From contig DIWG01000001.1 of the NCBI GenBank assembly GCA_002423465.1, forward strand, positions 1-49,617: a DNA stretch of 49,617 bases, given 5' to 3'. The notes beneath the pieces were generated by a model. That model made no database searches and was not told the origin of the DNA. It saw only the letters and a list, made by a program, of their open reading frames with translations. This stretch comes from Syntrophaceae bacterium UBA6112 (lineage in GTDB: Bacteria > Desulfobacterota > Syntrophia > Syntrophales > UBA5619). Position numbers and translations under genes: made by a program. Position 1 is the first letter of the stretch, and every line of letters starts with the position of its first letter. Positions 1 through 9,199 of the stretch are shown here, in pieces.

Positions 1-620
1 GCGATGTCCAGCATCGGCTCGCCAAAAAACAGATCGCCGCCCTGCTGCTCGATGGTTAAAAGCCCCCTTTGAATTGCGCCGACGGAGGCGGCGGAGATGT
101 TTCCATATTGGGTGGTGAACTGCTTGGCATTGTCGCCCACAAACCGGAGCATCGTCTGCAGGTCCTTCAGATCCAGCAACAACATGCCGCGATCATCGGC
201 TATTTTGAACACCAGTTGCAGTACCCCGGATTGAGTCTCGTTGAGGTTCAGCAACCGCGCCAGAAGCAGCGGTCCCATATCCGACACGGTTGCCCGCACC
301 GGATGGCCGGACTTGCCGTATACATCCCAGAAAACCGTTGTATTGGCGCGGGGAGCAAAGTTTCGGATGCCGATGGATTTCAAGCGCTTGAGCATCTTTT
401 CCGAGGCGACGCCTGCCGCGCCGATGCCCGATAAATCCCCCTTGACGTCAGCCATGAAGACCGGAACCCCGATTGCGGAAAAGGATTCGGCCATCTTCTG
501 CAAAGTGACCGTTTTCCCGGTGCCGGTGGCCCCGGTAATGAGGCCGTGACGATTGGCCATACGCGGCAGCAGGGTGATCTCTTTTCCCTGAGACATTGCG
601 ATGATCAGCGGTGAGTTCAT
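1..620 (-). CDS. HerA-like ATPase of the DUF853 (YjgR) family, 3' end cut by window edge
   Basis: The visible 206 N-terminal residues start at an ATG preceded by an AGAGGAG ribosome site and read off the left edge, so the C-terminal half is missing. Residues 30-37 (GATGTGKT) form a Walker A loop, followed by the conserved DVKGDLSG stretch around residue 59 that is typical of DUF853/YjgR ATPases related to HerA helicase. The family is about 500 residues long, is cytoplasmic, and has a poorly known role; relation to FtsK/HerA DNA pumps is known from the fold only. No neighbour points to a partner. Family assignment is firm, physiological role is not. Confidence 0.85.
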   Translation of the reverse strand, partial: MNSPLIIAMSQGKEITLLPRMANRHGLITGATGTGKTVTLQKMAESFSAIGVPVFMADVKGDLSGIGAAGVASEKMLKRLKSIGIRNFAPRANTTVFWDVYGKSGHPVRATVSDMGPLLLARLLNLNETQSGVLQLVFKIADDRGMLLLDLKDLQTMLRFVGDNAKQFTTQYGNISAASVGAIQRGLLTIEQQGGDLFFGEPMLDI

Positions 621-772
621 TTTCAACTCCTCTGGGGATCGGCTTTTATTTACGATTGTTCCTGAAAACTACCGGTTATGAGCAGGATAAACGACAAAAA
701 AGAGGGATTTATACGTCAATAATGTTGGCAAGACCTTTCCCCTCATAATAAAAGTATAAGGAGAAGGCTCTC

Positions 773-871
773 ATGTGTCAATTGAATTTTGGCGGGACCC
801 GCAAAGCCCTTCCTTTTCATGCCAAAATGGTGCATAATTCCATCCGTGATCCAAACGTGACGGCCTCGTGA
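773..871 (+). CDS. possible small protein of 32 residues
   Basis: In the 420-base stretch between the DUF853 gene and the phosphodiesterase gene, an ATG at 773 follows an AAGGAG ribosome site (758-763) at a good distance and opens a 32-codon frame ending in TGA at 869-871. The peptide has no membrane segment and no motif I recognise. A TTGGCA-like -35 and an AT-rich element lie just upstream. The remaining intergenic sequence is AT-rich with no other clear gene. This may be a real small protein or chance; only the ribosome site supports it. Confidence 0.25.
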   Translation: MCQLNFGGTRKALPFHAKMVHNSIRDPNVTAS

Positions 872-1020
872 AAAGTTGGATTTGACTAGGGTTGTCATGC
901 GGCGCTTATCAAAACATGTTGGAATATCGGTTATTTACATACACCCTTCGATGAGATCAGGGTGACAGCGGTGATTTTTACGAGATTGTCAGGGGAGGGG
1001 GCGGCGATTTCACTGCTTCG

Positions 1021-1035
1021 CCTCCTTTGGGGAGG
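1021..1035 (+). promoter_or_regulatory. hairpin covering the ribosome site of the phosphodiesterase gene
   Basis: CCTCC (1021-1025) pairs with GGAGG (1031-1035) around a five-base loop. The second arm is the likely Shine-Dalgarno sequence for the ATG at 1043, so the stem would hide it in the mRNA. Whether it forms in the cell is unknown. Confidence 0.35.
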
Positions 1036-1042
1036 AACCACG

Positions 1043-1858
1043 ATGGGTTCGGCAAACGGCTCAACGGCTCAGGGTCCGGGTGACACCTGGCGGGGACGAC
1101 ATTCCGTCTTTGTCACCGGCCACCGCGGCTTTTCCGGGGCAGCGCCGGAGAATACCCTGGCCGCCTTCCGAGCGGCGATCGATGCCGGATGCGATATGAT
1201 CGAACTGGACATCCATCTTTCCCACGATAGGGAGGTGGTGGTCATCCATGACGACACCCTGGAACGGACTACGACCGGCAAGGGAAATGTGGCCGACCAG
1301 ACCTTCACGGAGTTAAAGCGGTGGGATGCCGGCGCCTGGTTCTCTCCCCGATTCGCGGGAGAACGGATCCCTTCCCTGGCGGAGGTCCTGAAACTGGCCC
1401 GCAACCGGATTCTCGTCAATATCGAACTGAAGAAGGGGAAAAATTTCCCCTACACGATGGAAGAGTTGGCCGACCTCGCCCTCCGGGAGGTCGAAAAAGC
1501 GGGCATGGAAAATCAGGTTTTGTTCTCTTCCTTCGACCCCGTTGCCATCGATCGGATCCGCGAGAAAAATCCCGCCCTTCCCGTGGCCCTGATTCAGGAT
1601 AAGCCCTGGACGAGTCCCGAGGCGGCCGGAAGGGGAAAGGTCTATCCGATTCTCAACTGCCGGGCTACCGTGCTCAACGAGAACAACATTCGTCGGGCGC
1701 ATGAGACGGGAATCCATATCCATGTCTGGACCTTGAACACCCCGGAAGAGATGGCTCGTTTCATCGCCCTGGGCGTCGACGGGATCATCACCAACCATCC
1801 CGACCGGCTGATCCGTCTTCTCCTTGCTCAGGCGGGAAGGAATGGAAGGCGAGAGTAG
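1043..1858 (+). CDS. glycerophosphodiester phosphodiesterase
   Basis: This 271-residue protein is a GDPD-family TIM-barrel enzyme that splits glycerophosphodiesters (deacylated phospholipids) into glycerol-3-phosphate and an alcohol. The family signature is complete: HRG at 27-29 followed by PENT at 35-38, ELD at 54-56, and the HD pair at 69-70; a later IELK segment supplies another metal-site glutamate. I chose the ATG at 1043 because GGAGGA sits six bases upstream; the frame is open further 5' (to 962) but that extension has no family similarity. No signal peptide, so it is probably cytoplasmic (UgpQ-like). It is not beside a glycerophosphodiester transporter. Confidence 0.9.
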   Translation: MGSANGSTAQGPGDTWRGRHSVFVTGHRGFSGAAPENTLAAFRAAIDAGCDMIELDIHLSHDREVVVIHDDTLERTTTGKGNVADQTFTELKRWDAGAWFSPRFAGERIPSLAEVLKLARNRILVNIELKKGKNFPYTMEELADLALREVEKAGMENQVLFSSFDPVAIDRIREKNPALPVALIQDKPWTSPEAAGRGKVYPILNCRATVLNENNIRRAHETGIHIHVWTLNTPEEMARFIALGVDGIITNHPDRLIRLLLAQAGRNGRRE

Positions 1859-1941
1859 AGGATTGAGGAGAATATCTGTGGAATTTATTTACCTGTGTCC
1901 TTAGGCTCATGGATAATAGGGATGAAGGAGGGGGGTCAGAA

Positions 1942-2370
1942 ATGAAAATAATTGTGCTGTTGTGGAGCTGTTTTTTTGTATTGCTGCCTGGCTATGTGTA
2001 TCATGGTTATGCGGACGAGAGATATATACCGCCGATTGAGAAAAAAGAGTATCAGGGGGTTCCTTATGTGAGCGGCGGCATCGGCGTAGAAGAACGGGAA
2101 GCGTTTGCCGCCATGGGCAAGGACTACAGCCTGAAACTCATGTTTGCACTCAAGAGTAGAGAATACCTCTCGGACGTTAAGGTGGAAATTTCGGATAGCA
2201 CGGGGAAAAAGGTTCTCGATGCCGTTGCAGACGGCCCTTGGTTCTTCACGAACCTTCCGCCGGGGAAATTCACAATCACCGCGACGATGATGGGCAAAGA
2301 GCAGAAGGGTGGTGTAAATATTGGTAAAGGTAAAAAACAGACCACCCTTCGCTTTTACTGGAATGAATGA
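1942..2370 (+). CDS. small exported protein with carboxypeptidase-regulatory-like fold
   Basis: The start at 1942 follows an AAGGAGG ribosome site and gives 142 residues with an N-terminal signal peptide (hydrophobic core about residues 3-18, plausible cleavage after GYA near residue 24). The mature part contains a VKVEISDSTGKKVLDAVADG-type strand pattern followed by GPWFF-NLPPGKFTITATM, the usual look of a CarboxypepD_reg / PEGA-like beta-sandwich. Such domains are structural; no enzyme motif is present. It lies in a moderately AT-rich patch with the DUF4124 gene and may be co-transcribed with it, but the 172-base gap leaves this open. Function unknown. Confidence 0.7.
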   Translation: MKIIVLLWSCFFVLLPGYVYHGYADERYIPPIEKKEYQGVPYVSGGIGVEEREAFAAMGKDYSLKLMFALKSREYLSDVKVEISDSTGKKVLDAVADGPWFFTNLPPGKFTITATMMGKEQKGGVNIGKGKKQTTLRFYWNE

Positions 2371-2542
2371 ATCTTATCGGCAAGATCCGCTGGGGCGGGT
2401 TGGCAGGGATACGTGAATTAAAAGATTGGAGTCAAGAACGGATTTTATCAGCATCCCGGATATGTAACCATGGATCCCCTGATCAAGTTATTTCAATTTT
2501 TCCAGATGAGATGTTTCCAAGCGTGGCGAAACATGTTCTGTT

Positions 2543-2977
2543 TTGTTTTCTTTTTTGTTTTTGTTAACCTTCTTGCCGTTTCTGAGTGTGCAGGCCGGGG
2601 AGTTGTATCGCTGGGTGGACAAGGACGGGGGTGTCCATGTAACCGATACACCGCCGGACCCTTCGGTTTGTGAGGACGATGTAAAAAGCGTTCGCGTTCC
2701 GGAAGCAACGGTTTCTCAAAAGCCTCAAATTGCCGTTTACGGCAGAGATGCATGCAGCCTCACCCGCCGGATGATGTCCGTTCTCGATCGTGCGGGTGTC
2801 TCTTACACATATGAAATCATTGACAATAAGGCGGTTGCGGCGGCCTTAGAGAAGAGAATGAGGGCATCCGGGATGGAGACGAAAAGTTACAATCTTCCCG
2901 TGGTCGATGTGGATGGGCGTATTTTTGTGCGACCCGATCCGGTCGAAGTCGTCAATATGTATAAATATTCCAGATAA
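2543..2977 (+). CDS. exported DUF4124-glutaredoxin-like protein, start uncertain
   Basis: After a hydrophobic leader ending ...LSVQA the protein reads GELYRWVDKDGGVHVTDTPP, the DUF4124 signature, then a glutaredoxin-like domain beginning IAVYGRDAC with a single redox Cys (CSLT, no second Cys) and a conserved NLPVVDVDG strand. It is likely a periplasmic thiol-active protein of unknown partner. Position 2543 is a TTG with no ribosome site and the frame closes at 2507, so the leader lacks the usual positive N-terminus. The other two frames in this T-rich stretch do open with ATG (2506 and 2511) and also encode hydrophobic residues, so a frameshift in the homopolymer run, real or a sequencing error, may hide the true start. 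Confidence 0.65.
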   Translation: MFSFLFLLTFLPFLSVQAGELYRWVDKDGGVHVTDTPPDPSVCEDDVKSVRVPEATVSQKPQIAVYGRDACSLTRRMMSVLDRAGVSYTYEIIDNKAVAAALEKRMRASGMETKSYNLPVVDVDGRIFVRPDPVEVVNMYKYSR

Positions 2978-3078
2978 GATCCCTGATGGCGCGATGAAGA
3001 GTCTCTTTTCAAAGGAGATCATTGGAAATCAATCCAAAGGACATTTTTACAGCTATTGAAAAATAGGGAATTATTCAT

Positions 3079-3486
3079 CTATACTGCGCCATACACGCCC
3101 CTTTTCATCTTCCGGATCTTTCCACGTTTGGCGGCACGATTAACGATATTCCAGATCTGACTTTCAGCCAATCCGGTTTTCTCCTTCAGCTCAGATGTCG
3201 ATATCCCCTCAACGCTACCCTGGATAAGCTCTACGATCCTATCGATATTGGTGACCCTCTTTCCCCCCGGTACTTTCTTTGCTGCTTTCGGTTCCTTCTT
3301 TGTTTTCTGAGCGGGACCGGCTGTCTTCACTTTTTTCTCGGCTTTCTTTGCTGCCGCTGTTTTCTCGGCAGGTCCTAAAACCATCGCCTGAATTTTCTTG
3401 AAATAGGTCTTCACAAAGGATTCCGATCCTTCAATTTCAATTTCCTTCGTGACCGGATTGAACCTGATACGGAAATTTTCTTTCAT
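3079..3486 (-). CDS. winged-helix protein with Lys/Ala-rich linker
   Basis: The 135-residue protein has three parts: an N-terminal block (1-38) rich in alternating charged and hydrophobic residues, a Lys/Ala/Pro-rich linker (about 39-76) like a histone-H1 tail, and a C-terminal winged-helix domain (about 77-135) with an STSELKEKTGLAESQIWNIV helix-turn-helix and a basic wing (KIRKMKRG). A TAGGAGG ribosome site supports the ATG. It is probably a cytoplasmic DNA-binding or nucleoid-associated protein. No family name is recalled with certainty. It stands alone, with AT-rich intergenic DNA on both sides. Confidence 0.7.
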   Translation of the reverse strand: MKENFRIRFNPVTKEIEIEGSESFVKTYFKKIQAMVLGPAEKTAAAKKAEKKVKTAGPAQKTKKEPKAAKKVPGGKRVTNIDRIVELIQGSVEGISTSELKEKTGLAESQIWNIVNRAAKRGKIRKMKRGVYGAV

Positions 3487-3648
3487 AGCGCCTCCTATAT
3501 TCGTGTGAATAAAAAAGATACCATTGTCTACAGTTTTTCAGAATAAAATACTGATCTTTCCTCAGAGGTACGGCGTTTAAGTGCTTCATGAGATCTTACC
3601 ACAAACCGTATTTTAACCCAGAAATTTCATAACTCCGGAAGGAAGCGG

Positions 3649-5556
3649 TCATTCCCCGGAAATACAATGCACCAACGGTTGGAACTTGTCCTCTTTTACA
3701 AAAGTGTATTTCTCCCAGAAAAGTCGATCGGTCCTGTGCCGGGGATGGATGCTGCCTTGCTTGACGATATTTTTCAGTTGCCCGGGACCCCTGTTGTAGA
3801 GGGCATAGGCTGACCGGGCAATCGTATCAAAGTTGGTAAGATCGGCCGGTTTCATGTTCTTGAGAATATAGGTTCGCAAATAATGTTCGAGTATCTCGAT
3901 TCCCGCCTCCGCATTGTATTTGATGTTCCAGCGCAGGCTTTCCACACGATAGATGCCGCGCCACACCCGTTGGTTGACCTGCATTAAGCCCACGGAGCTT
4001 TGGTTGTAAGAGATAAGATAGCGAATTTTTCCTTCTTGGATAATGAACTGACGCCAGCAGCTTTCCTGCCAGGCGGTAGCCAACACGAGAAGATGAAAAA
4101 AAGAATGGTAATTTGCTTGGAGGGGATGCGTGATGAGAATTTTATCTGCCGCCCCTTTCAGCACATTTCTCACTTTGCCGATATAACGTTCCGGATTGCT
4201 TGTAGGGGGGATCCATTCCGTGATCCGATCGAGCGTCGTCGGGATTCCTTCGCTCGCCCAAACCCGAGAAAAAAGGAAATGATTCAGCCAGGATTGCTGA
4301 TCGTCCGGCTTGGAATTTTTTTCCGGCTCCTTGGGAAGCTCCAACTCCTGGACATCGGAGGCTGGTCCGAAATCGTCGAGCGGCAGACCAAGCCCAAGAA
4401 ATTTGCGAAGCGCGGGGTCTATGGAGTAGGAGTAACGCAAGGCGGGATCGGTCTCGCTTGTACTCAACAGCCGTGCCAATCTGACCAATCCATCCCGATT
4501 GATTTCCAATCCCAGGGTCGGACCCAGTGTATCCAGAGTCGCCAGGGCATCGGAAGCGGTGAAAAAGGCTAAATATTTCAGAGGAGATAGGGTTTTTTGT
4601 TTGACCAGATATTTGCGTAAGATCCGGGTAAGTCTCTGCCATGTCCAAATGAACTGTTGTCGAACAAGATCCTGGCCGATTGTCTTATATTCGAGCGCAT
4701 TGAGAAATTCGTGACGGTTTTCCAACAGGGTCTCCAGAAGATTCGCCCGCTCATCCTCGGTAATGGATTGTCCAATTAGGGTTTCGATCTGAAAAACCAG
4801 AAATGCATCCCACTCCTCCCAAACCCGGGAGAAGCGTTCAATTTCCGCAGAGGATAGCTCCGCCGGAGGAGCGTGAGGCTTGGGAGAGGTTTCCATCTCT
4901 AACGCAATATTAACCTTTATTGCCGATTCCTCCATCTGCACCGGACCCGGCCTGATCGTATCGAGCCAACGATCAACGCGACTGCGTTCCTCCGAAGAAA
5001 AGACAAGGGGCAGGAAGGTCTTTAGCTCTTCGATGGGCGGCGCAAGATTGATGCTCGCTTGGTTGAGGAAGGGGTGGACATGGGTCTTGATGACATTCCA
5101 AAGGTTACCGGTGATGTTTGCCGGTTTCCGGTTTGTATTGTAGATATGGGAGTCGATGGTTTCCAGACGAACCTGCCAAGTCTTCTCGTCTAATGTGACG
5201 CGCTGCAACACCTCAATATATCCCTCCCACTCGAATTGCCCGATGCATTTTTCAAGAATCGGCACTCCGGTTCGGATTTTTATGTTGCTTCCCAATTTGA
5301 TCATGGAATTCTTCCGGCCAATTTCGGGATTCCAAAGCTCAATCCGCGAACAGCCTCCCTGCGCTTCGTCCATGACGACAGCCCTATCCCCCGGAGCGCT
5401 GTACAACTGATGGACAAATACAGACTGAATGAAGGGGTAGTCAAGGGTCACCGGCAGAAGAACGGTTTTTGACGCACTTGAGGCGCCATCCGGCGACCCC
5501 AAAATAAACATTGCTAAAAAAACGCCAAATACTTTGATTTTCCAATAACCCCGCAT
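3649..5556 (-). CDS. exported lytic transglycosylase with long N-terminal region
   Basis: This 635-residue protein starts with a signal peptide (about 1-28, MRGYWKIKVFGVFLAMF...) after an AAGGAG site. The last 150 residues form an SLT-type lytic transglycosylase domain: catalytic Glu near residue 498 in WQESCW, GLMQVN near 523-528, and the YNRGPGQL motif near 588-595. Such enzymes cleave the MurNAc-GlcNAc bond of peptidoglycan with 1,6-anhydro formation in the periplasm. The first 450 residues are beta-rich at the start (about 30-190) then helical; I do not recognise them. It sits alone between AT-rich gaps; nothing shows a secretion-system role. Confidence 0.8.
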   Translation of the reverse strand: MRGYWKIKVFGVFLAMFILGSPDGASSASKTVLLPVTLDYPFIQSVFVHQLYSAPGDRAVVMDEAQGGCSRIELWNPEIGRKNSMIKLGSNIKIRTGVPILEKCIGQFEWEGYIEVLQRVTLDEKTWQVRLETIDSHIYNTNRKPANITGNLWNVIKTHVHPFLNQASINLAPPIEELKTFLPLVFSSEERSRVDRWLDTIRPGPVQMEESAIKVNIALEMETSPKPHAPPAELSSAEIERFSRVWEEWDAFLVFQIETLIGQSITEDERANLLETLLENRHEFLNALEYKTIGQDLVRQQFIWTWQRLTRILRKYLVKQKTLSPLKYLAFFTASDALATLDTLGPTLGLEINRDGLVRLARLLSTSETDPALRYSYSIDPALRKFLGLGLPLDDFGPASDVQELELPKEPEKNSKPDDQQSWLNHFLFSRVWASEGIPTTLDRITEWIPPTSNPERYIGKVRNVLKGAADKILITHPLQANYHSFFHLLVLATAWQESCWRQFIIQEGKIRYLISYNQSSVGLMQVNQRVWRGIYRVESLRWNIKYNAEAGIEILEHYLRTYILKNMKPADLTNFDTIARSAYALYNRGPGQLKNIVKQGSIHPRHRTDRLFWEKYTFVKEDKFQPLVHCISGE

Positions 5557-5831
5557 GGATAACTCCTTTATTTCTGCCTGACCATGAAAATGCCTAAATC
5601 TCTACCAACCTATTATCCATAATTTTCTCTTCTGAAAGGGTTTGCATTCGATTCCGTATGGTTCTAAATTACCACAAAATATATCCGATGTCGGCATTTA
5701 TCTAACAGCCTACAGGAATCCGATTGAATGCGGGGCGATCATCTTAAAAACCTTTTTTGAACAGAGTATAAATTTCCGCTTAAAGCCACCGATAGGGCTG
5801 GTGTAAGTTAAAATATTGATAAAGGAGTCTC

Positions 5832-7100
5832 ATGAGATTTGTAATTTCTCGTCGTTGGGCGATCTTCTTCACGGCCTGCCTGTTGTTTGTGCTCTCCCAG
5901 TTTTACCGGGCCTCGATTGCGGTGATTACCCCTGATTTGATCTCGGATCTTGGGCTCGATATCAGCGGGCTCAGCCTGATCTCCGCTTCCTTCTTCTACG
6001 CCTTTGCCGTCATGCAGATACCCATCAGCATGTACCTCGATGCGATTGGGCCGAGGATCGCCATGACGGCGCTTTCGCTCTTGGGAGTCGCCGGGGCGCT
6101 GGTTTTTGCCTATGGGGATTCGGTCGGAACGCTGGTCGCCGGGAGACTGCTTCTCGGCGCCGGGACGGCCTGTAGTCTGATGGGGACTCTAAAACTGATC
6201 ACCTTATGGTTCGGACCGCTGAGGTTTGCAACCATATCGGCTTTGGTGCTTTCCTTCGGAACCCTGGGCAACATAACCGCGGCAACTCCGCTGGTCTTGT
6301 TGGTTCAGTCCATCGGATGGCGGATGACCTTTGTGGTCTTTTCCGGAATCAACCTTCTGTTGACGATGATGTTTTTTGTGGTGGTCCGGGATCGACCGAA
6401 AGACCCGGATTACGGCGAAATCCCCAAATCTGTCTCTGCCGACCTGCGGGAAATCCTGGCGAACCTGCGGAGCCTGATCAGGGAAAGGGACTACTGGATC
6501 ATTTCACTGGCCACCTTCTGCCGGTACGGAATATTCGCCGCGGTGCAGGCCCTGTGGGCCGGTCCGTATCTGATGACGGTGATCGGGATTTCACCGGTGG
6601 CCACCGGAAACGTGCTGCTTTTGATGGGTGTCGGCCTGATTATCGGCAGCCCGGTATGCGGTTGGTTTTCCGACATTTTATTTAAGACCCGAAAAGGGGT
6701 GATGATTGCGGGACTGATGGGCATGAGCCTCATGCTTGCCGTCCTGGCCTGCCTTCCTCCGGGCGCCAATATAGCTGTTTTATCGGCACTCTTTTTTGGT
6801 TTCGGCCTTTTTTCCGGCGCCGGACTGATCGTTTATGCGCACATCAAAGAAAGGATGCCGGTTCAATACGCCGGAACGGCCATGACCGGCGTCAATTTAT
6901 TTACCATGATCGGGGTTGCCGTGTTTCTGCAGGGGCTGGGCAATCTCATGCAATCCCTGTATCCCGGCGAAGCGTTGGGCGCTCCCGCCTTCAAAGCGGC
7001 GTTTCTCTTCTGTGCCGCGTGTCTAGCGTTAACCTCGGGACTATACTTTGTAACGGTGGAAACGATCGGAAAAAGAAAAACTCTTTCCAAACGGAAATGA
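5832..7100 (+). CDS. major facilitator superfamily permease
   Basis: A 422-residue inner-membrane protein with about 12 hydrophobic segments and the MFS pattern: an early YRASIAVITPDL segment, a second helix ending in a YLDAIGPR-type loop, and a central cytoplasmic loop (about 195-225). Overall appearance is that of the anion/sugar-phosphate permease side of the superfamily (organic acid or related solute), but the substrate cannot be told. AAAGGAG lies just upstream of the ATG. It is monocistronic and converges on the next gene with no clear terminator between them. Confidence 0.85.
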   Translation: MRFVISRRWAIFFTACLLFVLSQFYRASIAVITPDLISDLGLDISGLSLISASFFYAFAVMQIPISMYLDAIGPRIAMTALSLLGVAGALVFAYGDSVGTLVAGRLLLGAGTACSLMGTLKLITLWFGPLRFATISALVLSFGTLGNITAATPLVLLVQSIGWRMTFVVFSGINLLLTMMFFVVVRDRPKDPDYGEIPKSVSADLREILANLRSLIRERDYWIISLATFCRYGIFAAVQALWAGPYLMTVIGISPVATGNVLLLMGVGLIIGSPVCGWFSDILFKTRKGVMIAGLMGMSLMLAVLACLPPGANIAVLSALFFGFGLFSGAGLIVYAHIKERMPVQYAGTAMTGVNLFTMIGVAVFLQGLGNLMQSLYPGEALGAPAFKAAFLFCAACLALTSGLYFVTVETIGKRKTLSKRK

Positions 7101-7154
7101 GCCAACGCAAAATATCTCTGGATAATGGTCATAGGCATCTTTCATGATATTGGA

Positions 7155-7835
7155 TCAGCTTCTGGCATCAACCTCATAATATCTCGATTCGACATCCATT
7201 CGGAATTTGTTCAATAAGTCGTTTACGACGTCTTTATCTCCTTCAAAGGCAAGCAGAATTACGGATAGATCCTGAATCACATCTTCTTTTTTGCCCGCAG
7301 GGTATGATTTATAAATGAATTCGTCATATAGATGGTCAACATCGGAAACGGTGTCTTTTTTAGCAACAATCAATGAGTATATCGGTCCGGCAGCGTTTTC
7401 GATTTTAACCGTAAAATGCAAATGATTTTCTATGTCATCTATTGAAATTCTATATTCATTGTTTTTGGCATCGTCATATTGAAATATGAATTTACTCTTT
7501 TCTTTGTATTCCAACGCAAAAGCATCCAGAATAGATTTCATCCACGCAAATTCGGCTGTTGATTCCGCTGATACATTGACATTTATTCCCGAGTCACTTC
7601 TTTTTAGATCATCCATCGCTTTTTTGTAAGCGGCAATACGTTGTGCGGCTTCCCTCAAAGAAGATTTTACGACATCAGAAATATAATCAGCACTCTCAAG
7701 GGAATCGGCAGGATCCGTCCTGTTTTGGTAGTCAAGACAGTTATTTTCGTCTTTGCAACGATATTTCCCAGCCCTTTCTAACAGCTCATTCAAATCAAGC
7801 GTGCGGCGACAATAAACACAGATCTTTTCTTCCAT
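7155..7835 (-). CDS. hypothetical protein with N-terminal zinc ribbon
   Basis: The 226 residues are not recognised as a known family. The N-terminus carries CVYC (residues 6-9) and CKDENNC (27-33), a likely zinc ribbon; the rest is a charged alpha/beta protein with no membrane segment. Base composition is clearly AT-richer than the flanking metabolic genes, which hints at acquisition by transfer. A GGAG ribosome site precedes the ATG. It converges with the MFS permease gene and is followed upstream by the K+ channel gene in the same direction. Confidence 0.6.
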   Translation of the reverse strand: MEEKICVYCRRTLDLNELLERAGKYRCKDENNCLDYQNRTDPADSLESADYISDVVKSSLREAAQRIAAYKKAMDDLKRSDSGINVNVSAESTAEFAWMKSILDAFALEYKEKSKFIFQYDDAKNNEYRISIDDIENHLHFTVKIENAAGPIYSLIVAKKDTVSDVDHLYDEFIYKSYPAGKKEDVIQDLSVILLAFEGDKDVVNDLLNKFRMDVESRYYEVDARS

Positions 7836-7895
7836 TCTTTTCTCCAGTCTTGTTATTTGTTAGATAATGGCATTTTGTTTATTGTAACCTTTGTT

Positions 7896-8912
7896 TTAAG
7901 CGGTCTCGATGCGTTTTCTAAGCTCGAAAAGCCTCGATGCCTCTCCGATCATGACGAGCCTGTCGCCCGATTTGATGGGGCGCTCGGAGTCCGGGTTGAT
8001 GTCGTACCGGCCCGTCTCCTCTTCGAACACGGCCACAAGGAGCGGAGCATGTCCCTCGGTTCCTTTCACGTCGCCGATCGGACGCCCCACGAAGGGAGAT
8101 CCTTCCGGGACGGCGACCTCATCGAACCGGACGACGCTGCCCCGTTCCCGCATCATGGAATCCAGGAAGCCGACCGTCGCCGGGCGGACCATTTCGGAGA
8201 CCATGCGCAGCCCGCCGATGTACTGAGGATTGACGACGGTGTCGGCGCCGCTTCGCAAGAGCTGCTGGCGTACCGTGAGCTCTTTCTGGGCGCTGATGAT
8301 ACGGACCTTAGGGTTGAGGCCCTTGGCGGTCAGTGCCAAGAACGCGTTGTACTGATCGGAGGGGAGCACGGCGAAGACGCCGGCAGCCTTCATCACCCCG
8401 GCGCGCTTCAAGGTTTCCTCCTCCGTCGCATCCCCTTCCACAACCTTGAAACCGTCTGCGATGAGCCTCTCGACTGTCTCCCGGTCCTGCTCGACCACTA
8501 CGAAAGTCCGCATCGTCTTATCCAACTCCTCCATGATCACCCTGGCGGAATGGCTCACGCCGCAGACGATGTAGTGGCCCGAAAGCTTGGCGATCTCCTT
8601 TTCCATACGTCTCCTCTTGAGCACCATGGACAGATGTCCCTCCACGATGATGGAGATGAGTGTCGAAAATGTGTAGGCGACGATGCTGACGCCGCCCAGG
8701 ATGAGGAACACGGTGAAAATACGACCGGCATAAGTGAGGGGGTTCGTCTCCCCATAGCCCACGGTCGCGAGCGTGATCACCGTCATGTAGAATGCATCGA
8801 AAGGCTGCCAGCCTTCGATGACGATGTAGCCGACCGTCCCGGTGAAGAGAGAGAAGATGAGGAGCCCTGTGACGATCGCTAGGCGCTTGTGCATCTCAGA
8901 GAGGCTGGACAT
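7896..8912 (-). CDS. MthK-like potassium channel with RCK domain
   Basis: The 338-residue protein has two membrane helices around a pore loop with selectivity filter TVGYGE (residues 50-55; the usual last residue is Asp), then an RCK/TrkA-N domain starting near residue 112 and an RCK_C domain near 250-335. The first RCK glycine loop reads CGVSHSA rather than GxGxxG, as in MthK-type channels that are gated by Ca2+ rather than NAD. It should conduct K+ across the inner membrane. No internal-start doubt; the next 287 bases upstream are AT-rich and hold no gene I can support. Confidence 0.88.
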   Translation of the reverse strand: MSSLSEMHKRLAIVTGLLIFSLFTGTVGYIVIEGWQPFDAFYMTVITLATVGYGETNPLTYAGRIFTVFLILGGVSIVAYTFSTLISIIVEGHLSMVLKRRRMEKEIAKLSGHYIVCGVSHSARVIMEELDKTMRTFVVVEQDRETVERLIADGFKVVEGDATEEETLKRAGVMKAAGVFAVLPSDQYNAFLALTAKGLNPKVRIISAQKELTVRQQLLRSGADTVVNPQYIGGLRMVSEMVRPATVGFLDSMMRERGSVVRFDEVAVPEGSPFVGRPIGDVKGTEGHAPLLVAVFEEETGRYDINPDSERPIKSGDRLVMIGEASRLFELRKRIETA

Positions 8913-9199
8913 GTTTTTGAGTCGAGTAGACCGGTTTCTTTCAATACATTCGGTTGATATTTTTTTCGTTTACCGCCCGGTTTCCGGTTGTTGCCAAAGC
9001 GTTTTCATCATACAGCGGTTGACCGTAAACGTCTACATGACGGTTTTTCTATATCATACTATTGAGGGAATCACACTATTGATAATGGTTTTGAATCCGG
9101 CAACAGCATCGAGGTTGTTGATTTGTTTAGAAGAAAGAATGATTTACCGTCACTCTTTTACAACTGCTGTCCGGATAACTTTCCATGAGGGTACATCGG

